A stretch of 64,000 nucleotides of DNA from Flavobacterium sharifuzzamanii (GTDB taxonomy: Bacteria > Bacteroidota > Bacteroidia > Flavobacteriales > Flavobacteriaceae), in the NCBI RefSeq assembly GCF_003254585.1, contig NZ_QJGZ01000041.1:434001-498000 (forward strand), given 5' to 3'. The first letter of the stretch is position 1, and every line of letters starts with the position of its first letter. The position numbers and the translations under genes are program-made. The notes under the pieces were generated by a model, which did not search any database, was not told where the DNA came from, and worked only from the letters and a program-made list of their open reading frames with translations. Below, in pieces: positions 62,768-64,000 of this stretch.

Positions 62768-63025
62768 TTATTTTATTACAGTATTTACAAAATCCATGGC
62801 GCCAATTCCTTTATAAGAAGCATACAAAGCTTTGTCAAACGCTTCTTGTTTTGCTTTTTTGTTTTTTGCATCAGTTTCAACAATCATCTCGTTGAAAATT
62901 CTTTCTTGTTCTTCACTATATTTCAAGGAAGCTTCTAAGAGATAGGTTTTAGAAACAAACCCAAAAGAATTTAGAATCTTACTTCTAATCTTTTGATTAA
63001 AATTTTTTAAAGTATTGGTATTCAT
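62768..63025 (-). CDS. Small hypothetical protein
   Basis: 85 residues, charged and probably all helical (KYSEEQERIFNEMIVETDAKNKKAKQEAFDKALYASYKGIG). I recognise no family. There is no signal peptide or membrane segment. It starts with ATG, ends before a good terminator, and has codon use like its neighbours, so it looks like a real gene. It is upstream of the DUF3857 gene on the same strand but separated by a terminator. The 282-bp gap to the Nudix gene upstream is AT-rich and non-coding. Confidence 0.6.
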   Translation of the reverse strand: MNTNTLKNFNQKIRSKILNSFGFVSKTYLLEASLKYSEEQERIFNEMIVETDAKNKKAKQEAFDKALYASYKGIGAMDFVNTVIK

Positions 63026-63161
63026 GGCTTTCTACATTTAATTTCTACACTCACTTTGAAGATAAATGGTAGCTTTGTATTATTATTCTTTGTTTTTTGA
63101 TTTCAATTATAACAATTAAAATCATTAATGTGTTATTATGACGCAATGTACTTATTTTTTT

Positions 63162-63169
63162 TAAATTTG
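63162..63169 (+). promoter_or_regulatory. Possible -7 box for the Nudix regulator
   Basis: Reads TAAATTTG (TAnnTTTG), about 140 bp before the ATG at 63308. No clear -33 element was found. Confidence 0.3.
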
Positions 63170-63307
63170 ATTTTAAATTTTCGTTAAAATTGTGGTTTAA
63201 ACACTTCTGTTTTGATTGAAAATCATCTCTTTAGAAAAATACTTGAGTTTTATAAAAATGAAGTAAATTGCAGAGTTATTAAAAGAAAGAATTTATAAAG
63301 ATTTTTG

Positions 63308-64000
63308 ATGTTAAAAGACATTATAGATAATAACGAAAATTACCAGCCTGGACTTTCCATAGATTGCGTCATTTTTGGTTTTCATGATAATCAATTAAAA
63401 GTTTTATTGATAAAAGTGGAACGAGCCAATAAATGGTCTTTACCCGGCGGATTTATTCCTGTTGATCAGGATATAGATACAGCCGCGATTACGGTATTGA
63501 ATAGCAGAACTGGTGTTGATGGTGTTTTTTTAAGACAATTTGCAACCTTTGGAAAAGTAGATCGTAACAAGCAGCATTTTGATAAAAAAACACTGGAATA
63601 CCTTAAAATTGAGGAAGCAAAAGGAAAATGGCTTATGCGCCGTTTTGTGACGATTGGCTATTATGCTTTGGTCGATTTTTCGAAAATTCTTCCAAATCCA
63701 GCAAACAGACATGAAATAGTAGAATGGATTGACCACAAAGAAGTTCCTGAACTTATTTTAGATCATCGTGAAATTCTGGATAAAGCACTAGATACTCTAA
63801 GAATCGAATTGAATTTAATGCCAATAGGTTACAATTTATTGCCAGAAAAATTTACCATTCCAGAACTGCAAAAATTATACGAAACGATTTTGGATAAAAA
63901 ACTCGACCGCCGAAATTTTTTAAGAAAAATAACCAATATCGGAATCCTTACTAAACTCGATGAAAAGAAAAGCAACGTAGCGCATAAAGCTCCAAACTTA
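63308..64000 (+). CDS. Nudix-fold transcriptional regulator, 3' end beyond the window
   Basis: Open reading frame from ATG 63308 to the window edge (231 codons, no stop). The N-terminal ~150 residues are a Nudix fold (YQPGLSIDCVIFGFHDNQLKVLLIKV ... WSLPGGFIP), but the Nudix box is degenerate: after GGFIPVDQDIDTAAITVL comes NSRTG rather than REUxEExG, so the metal-binding Glu residues are lost. A winged-helix-like C-terminal part follows (KFTIPELQKLYETILDKKLDRRNFLRKI). This is the architecture of NrtR/AraR-type repressors that bind a sugar or nucleotide. A regulator role is well supported, the ligand is not. Confidence 0.8.
   Translation, partial: MLKDIIDNNENYQPGLSIDCVIFGFHDNQLKVLLIKVERANKWSLPGGFIPVDQDIDTAAITVLNSRTGVDGVFLRQFATFGKVDRNKQHFDKKTLEYLKIEEAKGKWLMRRFVTIGYYALVDFSKILPNPANRHEIVEWIDHKEVPELILDHREILDKALDTLRIELNLMPIGYNLLPEKFTIPELQKLYETILDKKLDRRNFLRKITNIGILTKLDEKKSNVAHKAPNL

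Noticed and set aside
1..64000. tRNA, rRNA, CRISPR arrays, prophage or intact IS elements
   Set aside because: None could be recognised by reading; GC-rich palindromes at 4.6 kb and 19 kb do not fold as tRNAs and carry no transposase.

Overview
The window looks like the chromosome of a gliding Flavobacterium, close to the F. johnsoniae group. The evidence is low GC content, Bacteroidetes-type promoters (TAnnTTTG -7 boxes with no Shine-Dalgarno sequences), the gliding and type IX secretion genes gldE, gldD, porV, porU and gldJ, SusC/SusD pairs, and many intergenic palindromes. No tRNA, rRNA, CRISPR array, phage or intact insertion sequence was seen.

Layout. 1-4.0 kb: a tiny basic peptide and the DNA-binding protein HU on the minus strand, divergent from mutY-ssb-gldE-gldD. 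4-6.6 kb: two small membrane proteins, a metal-binding-domain lipoprotein and a drug/metabolite transporter. 6.7-10.1 kb: an active/inactive M16 protease pair. 10.4-12.6 kb: rplU-rpmA and an orphan membrane protein. 12.7-19 kb: an AsmA-like protein, the tRNA hydroxylase MiaE, a glycosyltransferase, an AraC regulator and an AhpD-like protein. 19-25 kb: a repeat island, an M1 aminopeptidase, pyruvate dehydrogenase E2 and E1-alpha, and cytidine deaminase. 24.7-33.1 kb: porU-porV divergent from gldJ, then murF. 33.1-33.8 kb: a SymE-like toxin gene behind a structured leader, apparently inserted into the murF downstream terminator.

33.8-60.6 kb is a large polysaccharide utilisation locus. It holds a membrane-spanning LuxR-type regulator, two SusC/SusD modules (the first with an extra surface lipoprotein), and an eight-gene enzyme cluster: GH30, GH30, GH30, GH5-CBM6, GH16, a secreted nuclease/phosphatase-fold protein, GH30 and GH3. 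The enzyme mix (GH16 laminarinase-like, several GH30, GH3) suggests a beta-1,3/beta-1,6-glucan such as laminarin or fungal-type wall glucan. That substrate is inferred, not shown. The likely flow is surface capture by SusD and lipoproteins, cutting by lipoprotein GH30/GH16 enzymes, import through SusC, and periplasmic trimming by GH3. 60.6-64 kb: a transglutaminase-like DUF3857 protein, a small hypothetical protein and a truncated Nudix-fold regulator running off the right edge.

The least expected signals are three. (1) The symE leader (about 33294-33494) has a nested stem ending in a U-run, plus a perfect 10-nt complement to the start-codon region. (2) An 18-nt direct repeat brackets the symE module. 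(3) Both susC promoters carry paired GTGTTTTTGTA direct repeats exactly 33 bp apart, followed by a 61-nt identical leader.
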